Program-made: the position numbers and the translations under genes
Notes under the pieces: generated by a model
Databases searched by the model: none
Told to the model about the DNA's origin: nothing
What the model saw: only the letters and a program-made list of their open reading frames with translations
In this document: positions 45,653 to 56,136 of the stretch, piece by piece
Layout: every line of letters begins with the position of its first letter
Numbering within the stretch: position 1 is the stretch's first letter
Source: Luteibacter aegosomatis
GTDB lineage: Bacteria; Pseudomonadota; Gammaproteobacteria; Xanthomonadales; Rhodanobacteraceae
NCBI RefSeq assembly: GCF_023078455.1
Contig: NZ_CP095740.1
Span: 4,266,001 to 4,330,000 of the forward strand
Direction of reading: 5' to 3'
DNA: 64,000 nucleotides

Positions 45653-46597
45653 ATGAAGCTTCGGCAGCTCGGTCGCTCGCCGCTCCAGGTCGCCCCGCTC
45701 GCCTTCGGCGGCAACGTATTCGGCTGGAGCGTCGACGAGGCACGATCCTTCGACCTCCTCGACGCTTTCGTCGACGAGGGCTTCAACCTCATCGACACCG
45801 CGGACGTCTACGAAGCCTGGGTGCCCGGCAACGAAGGCGGCGAGTCGGAGACCATCATCGGCAACTGGCTGAAGGCGTCCGGCAAGCGCGACAAGGTGCT
45901 CATCGCCACCAAGGTCGGCAAGTGGGCGCGCTACCCGGGGCTTTCGCCGACCAACATCAAGGAGGCGGTGGACGATTCCCTTCGCCGCCTGAAGACGGAT
46001 TACATCGACCTCTACCAGTCGCACGAAGACGATCCGAAGGTGCCGCTGGAGGAAACCCTGCGCGCGTTCGACGACCTCGTCACCTCGGGCAAGGTCCGCG
46101 CGATCGGCGCATCGAACTACGCTTCCACCCGTCTTGCCGATGCGCTCGAAACCAGCAGGGACAAGGGCCTGAGTCGCTACGAATCGTTGCAACCCGAGTA
46201 CAACCTCATGGACCGCCAGGGCTTCGAGGCATCGCTGCAACCGTTGTGCGTGGAGAAGAACGTCGGCGTCATCACCTACTACTCGCTCGCCAGCGGCTTC
46301 CTGAGCGGCAAGTACCGGAGCGAAGCCGACCTGGACAAGAGCAAGGCACGTGGCGGCCGGGTGAAAAGCTATCTCGGCGAGCGGGGCATGCGCGTGCTCG
46401 GCGCGCTCGACGAAGTCGCCGGACGGCACGATGCCACGCCCGCGCAGGTCGCGCTCGCATGGCTGATGAAACGTCCCGCCGTGACGGCGGTCATCGCCAG
46501 CGCGACGACGGTGGACCAGCTTCACGATATCGCCCGTGCGGCATCCGTCGCGCTGGGCGAGGACGATGTCGCGATGCTCGATGCGGCCAGCGCCTAG
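45653..46597 (+). CDS. Aldo/keto reductase
   Basis: NADPH-dependent carbonyl reductase of the AKR superfamily, 314 residues, (beta/alpha)8 barrel. The catalytic tetrad is visible: Asp and Tyr in IDTADVYEAW, Lys in IATKVGKW, His in YQSHEDDP. Coenzyme-binding elements SLASGFLSGKYR and AVIASATTVDQL are typical of the AKR11/YajO-like branch. Start at ATG 45653 with CGGAGA upstream; the family N-terminus MKLRQLGRSPLQV supports it. Nearby aldehyde dehydrogenase and LysR suggest aldehyde detoxification, as inference. Confidence 0.92.
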   Translation: MKLRQLGRSPLQVAPLAFGGNVFGWSVDEARSFDLLDAFVDEGFNLIDTADVYEAWVPGNEGGESETIIGNWLKASGKRDKVLIATKVGKWARYPGLSPTNIKEAVDDSLRRLKTDYIDLYQSHEDDPKVPLEETLRAFDDLVTSGKVRAIGASNYASTRLADALETSRDKGLSRYESLQPEYNLMDRQGFEASLQPLCVEKNVGVITYYSLASGFLSGKYRSEADLDKSKARGGRVKSYLGERGMRVLGALDEVAGRHDATPAQVALAWLMKRPAVTAVIASATTVDQLHDIARAASVALGEDDVAMLDAASA

Positions 46598-46705
46598 GGG
46601 CCATCCCCTACAAGGCAAGGCGGCGGCCGCCTACACGAAAAGCAGGGCTATATCGCCATGATGACGCGGCCGGCATGAAGCCGGCAACGCACTCAAGGAG
46701 GATAC

Positions 46706-47905
46706 ATGCGCCGCTTCATCCGTTTTTCGACACTGGCCCGCACCGTGTTCGGTGCCGCCGCCCTGTTCCACGGCACGGGTGCCCTGGGCAGCGAGACCAC
46801 CACCGGCCTGCGTTGCCACTATCGCCTGCGCGACGACCCTTCCGGCGCGGCCACCACGTTCGCGATGCCGAACTACAAGGTCAAGGGCTATTGGCGCAGC
46901 TCCAGCATCCTGCCTTCGCGCAGCCTGTTCTTCACCGACGACCGCCCGCAGAACCTCCTCGACGCATGCCGGCGCTACCTCGCCACGTTGTCGCAGGTCG
47001 GCGAATTCGTCGGCATGACCGCCGCCACCTCGTCGCAGAGCTACAACTACGAGTTCTGGTACAACGGCGACCTCAAGCCCGGGGCTCCCATCGAGCGCAT
47101 CGTCTCGTTCGGCGACAGCCTCTCCGACACGGGCAACATGCACAACGAGTCGCAGTGGCAACTCCCCAGCGGCGCCTGGTACGCGGGCCGATTCAGCAAT
47201 GGCCCCGTCTGGGTGGAACACCTCGCCCGTCGCAATGGCCTCACCCTCCACAACTGGGCCATCGGCGGTGCGCAGACCCGGGACGTCTATTTTGGATTGA
47301 TCCATGGCGTCGACAGGCAGGTGGACGGCTTTTTCAACTACATGCAGTCGGCCAGGGACTACGACATCTCGCGCACCCTGTTCACCTTCCTCGCGGCGGG
47401 CAACGATTTCGTCAATGACACGAAGACGGCCCCCGAGATCCTCGAACAGCAGGAAAAGACCTTGCGTAAACTGGCCGAGCGAGGCGCACGCAAGATCCTC
47501 CTCGTCAATCTCCCCGACGTCTCCGTCGCACCGGTCTTCCGCATGGGGCGTACCGATGGAGCCGCCGTACTGGGCAAGGTGGAGTACTACAACGCGCATC
47601 TGGGCGAGATGGCGCGTCGGGTGGCGGCAATGACCGGTGCGGAGATCCGGGTGGTGGACGTACGCTCGTCGTTCGATGAGGTGATGGCTCATCCGGAGCG
47701 ATACGGTTTCACCAACGCCACCCGGTCGTGCCTGCGGATCGATGCGGACAGCTCCCTCAACTACCTGCGCAAACCGCCCCTGCGCGCCGGATGCTCTCCG
47801 GCCGACTACGTGTTCTGGGACAGCCTGCATCCGACCACGCGCATGCATGAACTCATGGCCGGCTGGGCCGTGGCATCGGCACCTCCATCGTGGGGTCTGC
47901 ACTGA
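46706..47905 (+). CDS. Secreted GDSL/SGNH-family esterase or lipase, copy 1
   Basis: An exported hydrolase of 399 residues (signal peptide through about residue 29, GALGSE). SGNH blocks: Ser138 in IVSFGDSLSDTGN, Gly in WAIGGAQTRD, Asn233 in AAGNDFVND and Asp372/His375 in FWDSLHPTT. Likely acts on lipid or acyl esters, as COG3240 phospholipase/lecithinase-type enzymes do. An N-terminal domain of about 110 residues of unknown role precedes the catalytic domain and holds two Cys. Strong AAGGAGG ribosome site. Next gene is a paralog. Confidence 0.9.
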   Translation: MRRFIRFSTLARTVFGAAALFHGTGALGSETTTGLRCHYRLRDDPSGAATTFAMPNYKVKGYWRSSSILPSRSLFFTDDRPQNLLDACRRYLATLSQVGEFVGMTAATSSQSYNYEFWYNGDLKPGAPIERIVSFGDSLSDTGNMHNESQWQLPSGAWYAGRFSNGPVWVEHLARRNGLTLHNWAIGGAQTRDVYFGLIHGVDRQVDGFFNYMQSARDYDISRTLFTFLAAGNDFVNDTKTAPEILEQQEKTLRKLAERGARKILLVNLPDVSVAPVFRMGRTDGAAVLGKVEYYNAHLGEMARRVAAMTGAEIRVVDVRSSFDEVMAHPERYGFTNATRSCLRIDADSSLNYLRKPPLRAGCSPADYVFWDSLHPTTRMHELMAGWAVASAPPSWGLH

Positions 47906-47921
47906 TCGAGGGCATCGCTTT

Positions 47922-47949
47922 CGGTGGGTCGGCACGCGCCGACCCACCG
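47922..47949 (+). terminator. Long hairpin between the two GDSL genes
   Basis: A perfect 12-bp stem (CGGTGGGTCGGC and complement) with a 4-base loop, 17 bases after the first GDSL stop. No T-run follows, so termination would be partial or it may protect the mRNA 3' end. Confidence 0.6.
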
Positions 47950-48044
47950 GAAGGGTGCAGGACTACAGTCTCGCAAGGGCGACATCGCGATCATGTCGCG
48001 GCCGGCACCGAGTCGGCCCTCCCCCCAACGACATGGAGTCACCC

Positions 48045-49277
48045 ATGAAGCCCATCGCCCGTCTGGCGTTGCTGGCGGCGGTCGCCTGCGCGCCTGCCAA
48101 CGCCCAGTTCTTCCCACCGATCGACATCGAGTTCGGTGCGTTTCCCGTCAAGGCAAAACTGCGCTGCTGGTATCGATCGCCTCAACCCGGCAACCCCTTG
48201 GCAACGGCCTACCTCAACGCCGAAGGTTTCCAGCTCGACGGCTACTGGGCCGACCTCAGCCCCAGCCTCACGTCGAACCTTTTCTACACGAAGCAAGCCC
48301 CGGACGAGATGCGCCAAGCCTGCGAACGCACGCTGGCGAACCATGGCGTGACCGGCGTGCCGGTTCAATGGAATGCCGCCGCGACCGATCTCAGCTACAA
48401 CCACCAGGTGTGGCACGAGAGTCGCCTCTCGCCGGATGCGCCGGTGGATCGCATCGTCGCCTTCGGCGACAGCCTGAGCGACACGGGCAACATCTACAAC
48501 GACTTGCAGTGGAAGTTCCCGGTAGCCCATTCGTGGTTCCTCGGCCGTTTCAGCAATGGACCGGTATGGACCGAGTACTTCGCCCAGATGGCGGGAAAGC
48601 CCCTGAACAACTGGGCCATCGGCGGCTCGGAAACACGGGACTCGAACGTGTTCATCAATGGGCTCGACACGCAGATCGCGTCGTTCCGCAAGTACATGTC
48701 GCTGGCGCGGGGTTATGAGCCATCCCGTACCGTTTTCACGGTGCTGGCCGGCGCGAACGATTTCATGAACGACCGTCGGCCCGAAATCAGGACGGTGACG
48801 GACGCATCGGATCGGCTGGAAGCCGCGCTCGAAGAACTGGTCGGCCTCGGCGCGAGCAAGATCGTGCTCGTCAACCTGCCCGATATTTCACGCACGCCGG
48901 CGTTTCGCGACGACGCGCAAGAGGCCCTCGTGATAAGGGCCAAGGTGCGCCTGTACAACGACAGCCTCATCCACATCGCGAAACGGATACGCAACGTGAA
49001 GGGGGTCGACATACGTCTCGTCGACCTGTCCAGCCTGTTCGACCGGCTCCTGGCGAACCCGGGTGAGTTCGGCATCGCGGACACCACGCATTCGTGCCTG
49101 GACATGCCCCATGACAGGAAAACCGACTACCTGTTCGGGCCCGCCATGACGTCGGATTGCGACCCGCAGCGCTACGTGTTCTGGGACCGCGTGCACCCCA
49201 CCACGCGGGTGCACCGGATGATCGCCGAGACGGTGTTCTCCACGGTGGCGGAAGCCTGGAAACTCGGCCAGCGCTGA
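48045..49277 (+). CDS. Secreted GDSL/SGNH-family esterase or lipase, copy 2
   Basis: A 410-residue paralog of the gene at 46706 with the same layout. Signal peptide MKPIARLALLAAVACAPANA, an N-terminal domain with KLRCWYRSPQPG, then catalytic blocks Ser143 in IVAFGDSLSDTGN, Gly in WAIGGSETRD, Asn238 in LAGANDFMND and Asp381/His384 in FWDRVHPTT. The ATG at 48045 follows GGAG by 7 bases; an ATG four codons upstream overlaps that site. Both copies keep all catalytic residues, so both are probably active. It ends at a bidirectional hairpin shared with icd. Confidence 0.9.
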   Translation: MKPIARLALLAAVACAPANAQFFPPIDIEFGAFPVKAKLRCWYRSPQPGNPLATAYLNAEGFQLDGYWADLSPSLTSNLFYTKQAPDEMRQACERTLANHGVTGVPVQWNAAATDLSYNHQVWHESRLSPDAPVDRIVAFGDSLSDTGNIYNDLQWKFPVAHSWFLGRFSNGPVWTEYFAQMAGKPLNNWAIGGSETRDSNVFINGLDTQIASFRKYMSLARGYEPSRTVFTVLAGANDFMNDRRPEIRTVTDASDRLEAALEELVGLGASKIVLVNLPDISRTPAFRDDAQEALVIRAKVRLYNDSLIHIAKRIRNVKGVDIRLVDLSSLFDRLLANPGEFGIADTTHSCLDMPHDRKTDYLFGPAMTSDCDPQRYVFWDRVHPTTRVHRMIAETVFSTVAEAWKLGQR

Positions 49278-49291
49278 TGCCGTGCAACCGT

Positions 49292-49326
49292 CGTGACGCT
49301 CCCGGCATCACGCCGGGAGCGTCACG
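49292..49326. terminator. Bidirectional hairpin between GDSL copy 2 and icd
   Basis: A perfect 15-bp stem (CGTGACGCTCCCGGC and complement) with a 5-base loop, centred between convergent stops at 49277 and 49333. No T-run on either side, but the stem is very stable. Confidence 0.75.
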
Positions 49327-49332
49327 CGCCGA

Positions 49333-51785
<2,453 letters not shown>

Positions 51786-51793
51786 AGGTCGGC

Positions 51794-53056
51794 ATGGAAC
51801 TCTTCAGGCAAGAAGCGTTGAGGGCAGGGAAATCGGAAGGATTCGGGCGCCCCTCGATCGTTCTTCCCGTATCGCGCAACCGCACGCTCATCGCGACCTT
51901 GACGCTGGTCGCGGCACTCGTCCTGTGGGCAGCCCTCGGAACCTATACGCGCCGCGTGCACGTGACCGGTCAGCTCGTACCAGCCGAGGGCCTCGCGGTG
52001 GTCGCGGCAAAGGCCGACGGCGCCCTGGTGGAAACCCTCGTCGCGGAAGGTGCGCACGTCACCAAGGGGCAGCCGCTGGCTAGCGTTTCCAGCGATCGGA
52101 GCAGCAAGCGAATGGGAGCGACGGCGGAGAGCGCCGCGCGACGCCTGAAGGATGACGAGGTGCGCATCGAGCAGGACATGCGGACAGCGAAGGTGCTGAG
52201 TGAGGATCAGGCCATCTCGCTTCGCGAACAGATGGCCAGTGCACGACGCGAGTCATCGCACGTCGAACAGCAGATCGCCATACAACGCCGACAGGTGTCG
52301 CTCCAGCATGCCATGGTCGAGCGCATCCAACCCTTGCTGAAGCAAGGCTACGTATCGGTTCTCCAGGTGCAGCAACAGCAAGCGACGCTGCTCAGCGAAC
52401 AACTGGCCGTGCAGGACCTGGAACGCCAGCGCGAGGCCATTGTCGGACGTATCGCTTCCATCGATGCGGAAATGTCGAAGCTTCCCGGGGAGCTTCAGGA
52501 AAAGGAGAGCGAACTCGGCGCGAAGCGCTCCAGCGTCATGCAATCGCTCGCGCAGGCCGAGCTGGAACGCTCCACGCAACTCATCGCCCCCATGGACGGA
52601 ACCGTCGCCTCCGTGCTCGTCAAGTCGGGCCAATCGCTCAGGCAAGGCCAGACCGCCATCACCATCGTTCCGGAAAAGTCGCCGCTCGTCGCGCAACTTC
52701 TCGTCGACAGCGGAGCGATCGGTTTTCTAAGACAGGGCTCGAAGGTCGTTCTGCACGTGCAGGCTTATCCCTACCAGAAGTTCGGGTCGATAGTTGGCAG
52801 CATCATCCGCATACCGGATAGCGCCTTGTCCCCCGATGACGCCATGGCTTTGCTCGGCCAGCCGCAGGTCGACCAGGAGCCGCTGTATCGGATCGACGTG
52901 GCATTGCAGAGCCAATCCATTCTCGCCTATGGCAAGGAACACGCGTTCCGCTCAGGCATGACGGTCGACGCCGATGTGTTGCTCGACAGGCGCAGGGTCA
53001 TCGAATGGTTTTTTGAACCGCTGATCGGCGTGAGAAAAGGCTGGGGAGAGGAATAG
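51794..53056 (+). CDS. HlyD-family periplasmic adaptor of a peptide/protein ABC exporter
   Basis: Membrane fusion protein of a type I secretion system, 420 residues. Residues 33-52 are the single inner-membrane span (LIATLTLVAALVLWAALGTY). A beta-barrel/lipoyl part (VRVTGQLVP-like VHVTGQLVPAEG, VSKGQPLASV-like VTKGQPLASV) surrounds a long coiled-coil hairpin (residues 110-260, with QVQQQQATLLSEQ). The second lipoyl half reads LIAPMDGTVASVLVKSGQSL and the C-terminus carries the conserved RSGMTVDADVLLDRR and WFFEPL. This C-terminal signature is typical of adaptors paired with C39-peptidase ABC exporters. The next gene starts 6 bases after the stop. Confidence 0.92.
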   Translation: MELFRQEALRAGKSEGFGRPSIVLPVSRNRTLIATLTLVAALVLWAALGTYTRRVHVTGQLVPAEGLAVVAAKADGALVETLVAEGAHVTKGQPLASVSSDRSSKRMGATAESAARRLKDDEVRIEQDMRTAKVLSEDQAISLREQMASARRESSHVEQQIAIQRRQVSLQHAMVERIQPLLKQGYVSVLQVQQQQATLLSEQLAVQDLERQREAIVGRIASIDAEMSKLPGELQEKESELGAKRSSVMQSLAQAELERSTQLIAPMDGTVASVLVKSGQSLRQGQTAITIVPEKSPLVAQLLVDSGAIGFLRQGSKVVLHVQAYPYQKFGSIVGSIIRIPDSALSPDDAMALLGQPQVDQEPLYRIDVALQSQSILAYGKEHAFRSGMTVDADVLLDRRRVIEWFFEPLIGVRKGWGEE

Positions 53057-53062
53057 GACACC

Positions 53063-55225
53063 GTGAACGAAGCACTGCGAGGGGATGACAGCCACCGTTT
53101 CGACAGGTTGCTGGGAATGGGGCGGCGACGACGACTTCCGGTCACGCGCCAGATGGAGGCAGCCGAGTGCGGAATTGCCTGCTTGGCGATGATCCTCGGC
53201 TGGCATGGTCACCATGTCTCGCTTGCCGAATTGCGCAGGCGGTTTCCCACGTCCGCCAAGGGAAGCACCCTGGAAGACGTGATCCGCTGGTCGGATGAAG
53301 CCGGATTCCTCACCCGTCCCGTGCGACTCGATATCGATGAATTGCCTGACCTGCGCTGCCCCTGCATCCTGCATTGGGACATGGATCACTTCGTCGTGCT
53401 CCAGGCCGTGGACGGCGACCGGGTCGTTATCCACGATCCGGCATCTGGAAGGCGAAAACTCGCCAAGGGCGAGGTATCCAGGCATTTCACCGGTGTGGCG
53501 CTGGAGTTGACCAAGGGCCCCGATTTCCGACGGAAGCAGCCACCGTCGCCCTTGTCGCTGCGCAAGCTCGCCGGCTCGGTGCAAGGACTCGGTGCATCGC
53601 TACGCCAGCTGTTGGGGTTCGCAATCGCCCTGGAAGTGATTGCCCTGTTCGTGCCGCAGTTCCTGCAGATCGTGGTCGATCAGGTGCTGGCGGACGGCGA
53701 CCGCGATCTGCTGACGCTGCTGGGTTCGGGCTTTCTCCTGCTCTTTGTCGCACAGGCCGTGATCAACGCCTTCAGGACGTGGGCCGTGGTCCGGCTCAGC
53801 ACGCATTTCACGATGAACTGGACCGGCAACGTCTTCCGCCACCTCATGCGGCTTCCCCACCTGTACTTTCTCCGTCGCCAGATGGGCGACGTCGTCTCCC
53901 GCTTCGGCGCCATCAATACCATCCAGCAAAGCCTGACGACGCAGTTCGTCGGCGCCCTGATGGATGGCCTGATGGCCTTGGCTACCCTCGTGCTCCTGGC
54001 GGTCTACAGTCCGGCCCTCACCGTGGTCGTCCTGGCGGGGGCCGCGCTCTACTCGGTCAGCCGCATCGCATGGTTCCGTACCTACCAGGAGGCCAATCTT
54101 AGTCAGATCGTAGTCAACGCGCGCCAGCAGAGCAGCCTCATCGAAGCCATACGCGGCGTACAGACCATTCAGCTGAACAATCAAGGGGCCGGGCATACCA
54201 GTCGCTATCTTCGCCATACGGCCGATGCGCTGGATACGCAGGTTGAAGTGCAACGGCTCAACATGCTGTTCTCGCTCGCCGGAGGAATCCTCTCCGGCCT
54301 CCAGCGCGTGGGCGTGCTCTGGATAGGCGCTTGGCTCGCGCTGAGAAACGCATTCACGGCGGGAATGCTGATGGCTTACGTAGCTTACGCGGACCAGTTC
54401 ACCGCGCGCGCGGCTGCCTTTGCCGACTACCTCATCCAGCTGCGTCTGCTTCGCCTGCAAGGCGAGCGGCTCGCGGACATCGTCCTGACACCGCTCGAGC
54501 CGAATATCCACGGTTCGCATGCGGGATCGTCGCCAGAACCGTCCATCCGTTTCGAAAACGTGAGTTTCCGCTACGCCGATAGCGAACCCTGGATCGTATT
54601 CCGCTGCAATTTCGAGATAAGAGCCGGCGAGTCCGTGGCCATCTCCGGTCCATCGGGATGTGGCAAGAGCACGCTGCTCCACCTGATGCTCGGCATGCTC
54701 GAACCGCAGACCGGCCGCATCCTGGTCGGGGGAATAGAGTTGCGCCAGATCGGCAAGTCGCGATATCGCGACATGCTCGGAGTCGTGCTTCAGGACGACA
54801 AACTGTTCGCCGGAAGCATTGCCGACAACATTGCATTCTTCTCCGACGACGCCACCTTCACCCGCGTCGAGGAAGCCGCGCGCCGCGCCGACATCCACGA
54901 CGACATCGCCGCCATGCCGATGGGCTACAACACCCTGGTGGGAGACATGGGCTCTACGCTTTCCGGGGGACAGAAACAACGTCTCTTCCTGGCAAGAGCC
55001 CTTTATCGCAAACCGCGCATCCTCGTCCTCGACGAGGCGACCAGCCACCTCGACGTCGCGCGGGAAGGTCGCATCGCGTCACTGATATCGCGATTGGACG
55101 TCACACGCGTCGTGGTGTCGCACCGCCCCGAAACCATCGCAGCCGCGGACCGGGTGCTTTACATGCAGAGCGGAACGGTCAGGGCTGCGGTCGTCGCCGA
55201 CGCCGTGCAAGGCACCGCAGCTTGA
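53063..55225 (+). CDS. Peptidase-containing ABC exporter (C39 peptidase, PCAT type)
   Basis: A 720-residue bifunctional exporter that cuts a double-glycine leader and pumps the cargo across the inner membrane. Residues 20-150 are a C39 cysteine peptidase: oxyanion Gln30, catalytic Cys36 in AAECGIACLAMI, His109 in MDHFVVL, Asp125 in VIHDPASG. Six membrane helices follow (about 180-450). The ATPase has Walker A SGPSGCGKST, signature LSGGQKQRLFLARAL, Walker B ILVLDEATSHLD and switch His in VVVSHRPET. GTG start at 53063. All catalytic residues of both domains are intact. The first downstream gene encodes a protein with a matching leader, its likely cargo. Confidence 0.95.
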   Translation: MNEALRGDDSHRFDRLLGMGRRRRLPVTRQMEAAECGIACLAMILGWHGHHVSLAELRRRFPTSAKGSTLEDVIRWSDEAGFLTRPVRLDIDELPDLRCPCILHWDMDHFVVLQAVDGDRVVIHDPASGRRKLAKGEVSRHFTGVALELTKGPDFRRKQPPSPLSLRKLAGSVQGLGASLRQLLGFAIALEVIALFVPQFLQIVVDQVLADGDRDLLTLLGSGFLLLFVAQAVINAFRTWAVVRLSTHFTMNWTGNVFRHLMRLPHLYFLRRQMGDVVSRFGAINTIQQSLTTQFVGALMDGLMALATLVLLAVYSPALTVVVLAGAALYSVSRIAWFRTYQEANLSQIVVNARQQSSLIEAIRGVQTIQLNNQGAGHTSRYLRHTADALDTQVEVQRLNMLFSLAGGILSGLQRVGVLWIGAWLALRNAFTAGMLMAYVAYADQFTARAAAFADYLIQLRLLRLQGERLADIVLTPLEPNIHGSHAGSSPEPSIRFENVSFRYADSEPWIVFRCNFEIRAGESVAISGPSGCGKSTLLHLMLGMLEPQTGRILVGGIELRQIGKSRYRDMLGVVLQDDKLFAGSIADNIAFFSDDATFTRVEEAARRADIHDDIAAMPMGYNTLVGDMGSTLSGGQKQRLFLARALYRKPRILVLDEATSHLDVAREGRIASLISRLDVTRVVVSHRPETIAAADRVLYMQSGTVRAAVVADAVQGTAA

Positions 55226-55316
55226 GCGCTCTTCACCAGTTTCGCCGCCAAGGCGAATTACGGGCCCAAAAGTGCTGCGGCACGCAGGCCCCAACCATGA
55301 AGAAAAGGAGTATTTC

Positions 55317-56090
55317 GTGCGTGAGTTGAACCCATCCGAATTGCGGTACGTCACCGGAGGCATGGTCAAGGGACCCGGTAACGGCGACGTGGATAACGAA
55401 CCTCCGGTCGTCGTAACTGCCCCCGGCGGCGGTGGCGGTGGTGGAATCATCAGCCCGCCCGTGGGCGGTGGCGGTAGCGGCACCGCATCGCCGCCCCCCT
55501 CCGGGGGCGGCACCGGGTCCGGCAGCTTGCCACCGGGCTATGGCGCGGTCGGCGGCTTCGCCACCGAATTCGCCAACCCGATCTGGGGAAGCAATCAGCA
55601 GATTACCGGCGGGATGTTCGGCTTCAGTATAGGTGCCGACAAGATATCGACATCCATGTCGCAGCAGGCCGCGTCGGTGACCAACACCTACACGATGACC
55701 GACGGCGAGACCGTAGGCGCGGCGGTCAATTGGGCGAACGGCAATTTCTCGGAATCGATTGTCGGCTCGGGTGCCTATGCGGACATGCACTTCAGCTTTT
55801 CGGTCAACTCGAATGCCCCTGACAAGCTTTCCCTGAGCTACGTCGAAGGTGGCGTGACCATCGGCCTGGCCATCGATACGACGGGAGCGACCTCCGAAAG
55901 CGCGGCGGTTTCCCTGTACGACAATGGTAGTGTCCACGTCACGGCAGGAGTCGCCCAGGGTTCGGGTGGCACTGAAAAGTACCTCAAGTTCGAGGATTCC
56001 GCGCACCCGGACGAGCACTACGAACTGATGATCTCCCACAACACCACGAGCGGGTGGAGCGCGGGTATCGGGATCGGTTTCCCTTACTGA
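55317..56090 (+). CDS. Double-glycine-leader secreted protein, probable cargo of the C39 exporter
   Basis: A 257-residue protein starting at GTG 55317 behind a strong AAAAGGAG site. The first 15 residues, RELNPSELRYVTGG after the initiator, match the double-glycine leader consensus at Leu-12, Glu-8, Leu-7, Val-4, Gly-2 and Gly-1. The predicted mature chain begins MVKGPGNG, then a Gly/Pro-rich linker of about 50 residues with runs of glycine, then a 180-residue domain rich in Ser, Thr, Gly and alternating hydrophobics that looks all-beta and ends GIGIGFPY. No Cys, no membrane helix. Far larger than usual bacteriocin precursors. Family not recognised; export role is well supported by leader and context, activity is unknown. 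Confidence 0.85.
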   Translation: MRELNPSELRYVTGGMVKGPGNGDVDNEPPVVVTAPGGGGGGGIISPPVGGGGSGTASPPPSGGGTGSGSLPPGYGAVGGFATEFANPIWGSNQQITGGMFGFSIGADKISTSMSQQAASVTNTYTMTDGETVGAAVNWANGNFSESIVGSGAYADMHFSFSVNSNAPDKLSLSYVEGGVTIGLAIDTTGATSESAAVSLYDNGSVHVTAGVAQGSGGTEKYLKFEDSAHPDEHYELMISHNTTSGWSAGIGIGFPY

Positions 56091-56101
56091 CGGAGGACGA
56101 T

Positions 56102-56129
56102 ACCGGAGGGCTCACGAGTGCCCTCCGGT
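56102..56129 (+). promoter_or_regulatory. Intergenic hairpin covering the ribosome-site region of the aspartic protease gene
   Basis: A perfect 10-bp stem ACCGGAGGGC/GCCCTCCGGT with an 8-base loop lies 12 bases after the cargo gene stop and 8 bases before ATG 56137. The only good ribosome-site sequence nearby (GGAGG) is locked in the 5' arm, and no T-run follows. It probably lowers expression of the downstream genes relative to the cargo or stabilises the cargo mRNA. Confidence 0.6.
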
Positions 56130-56136
56130 GACCATC

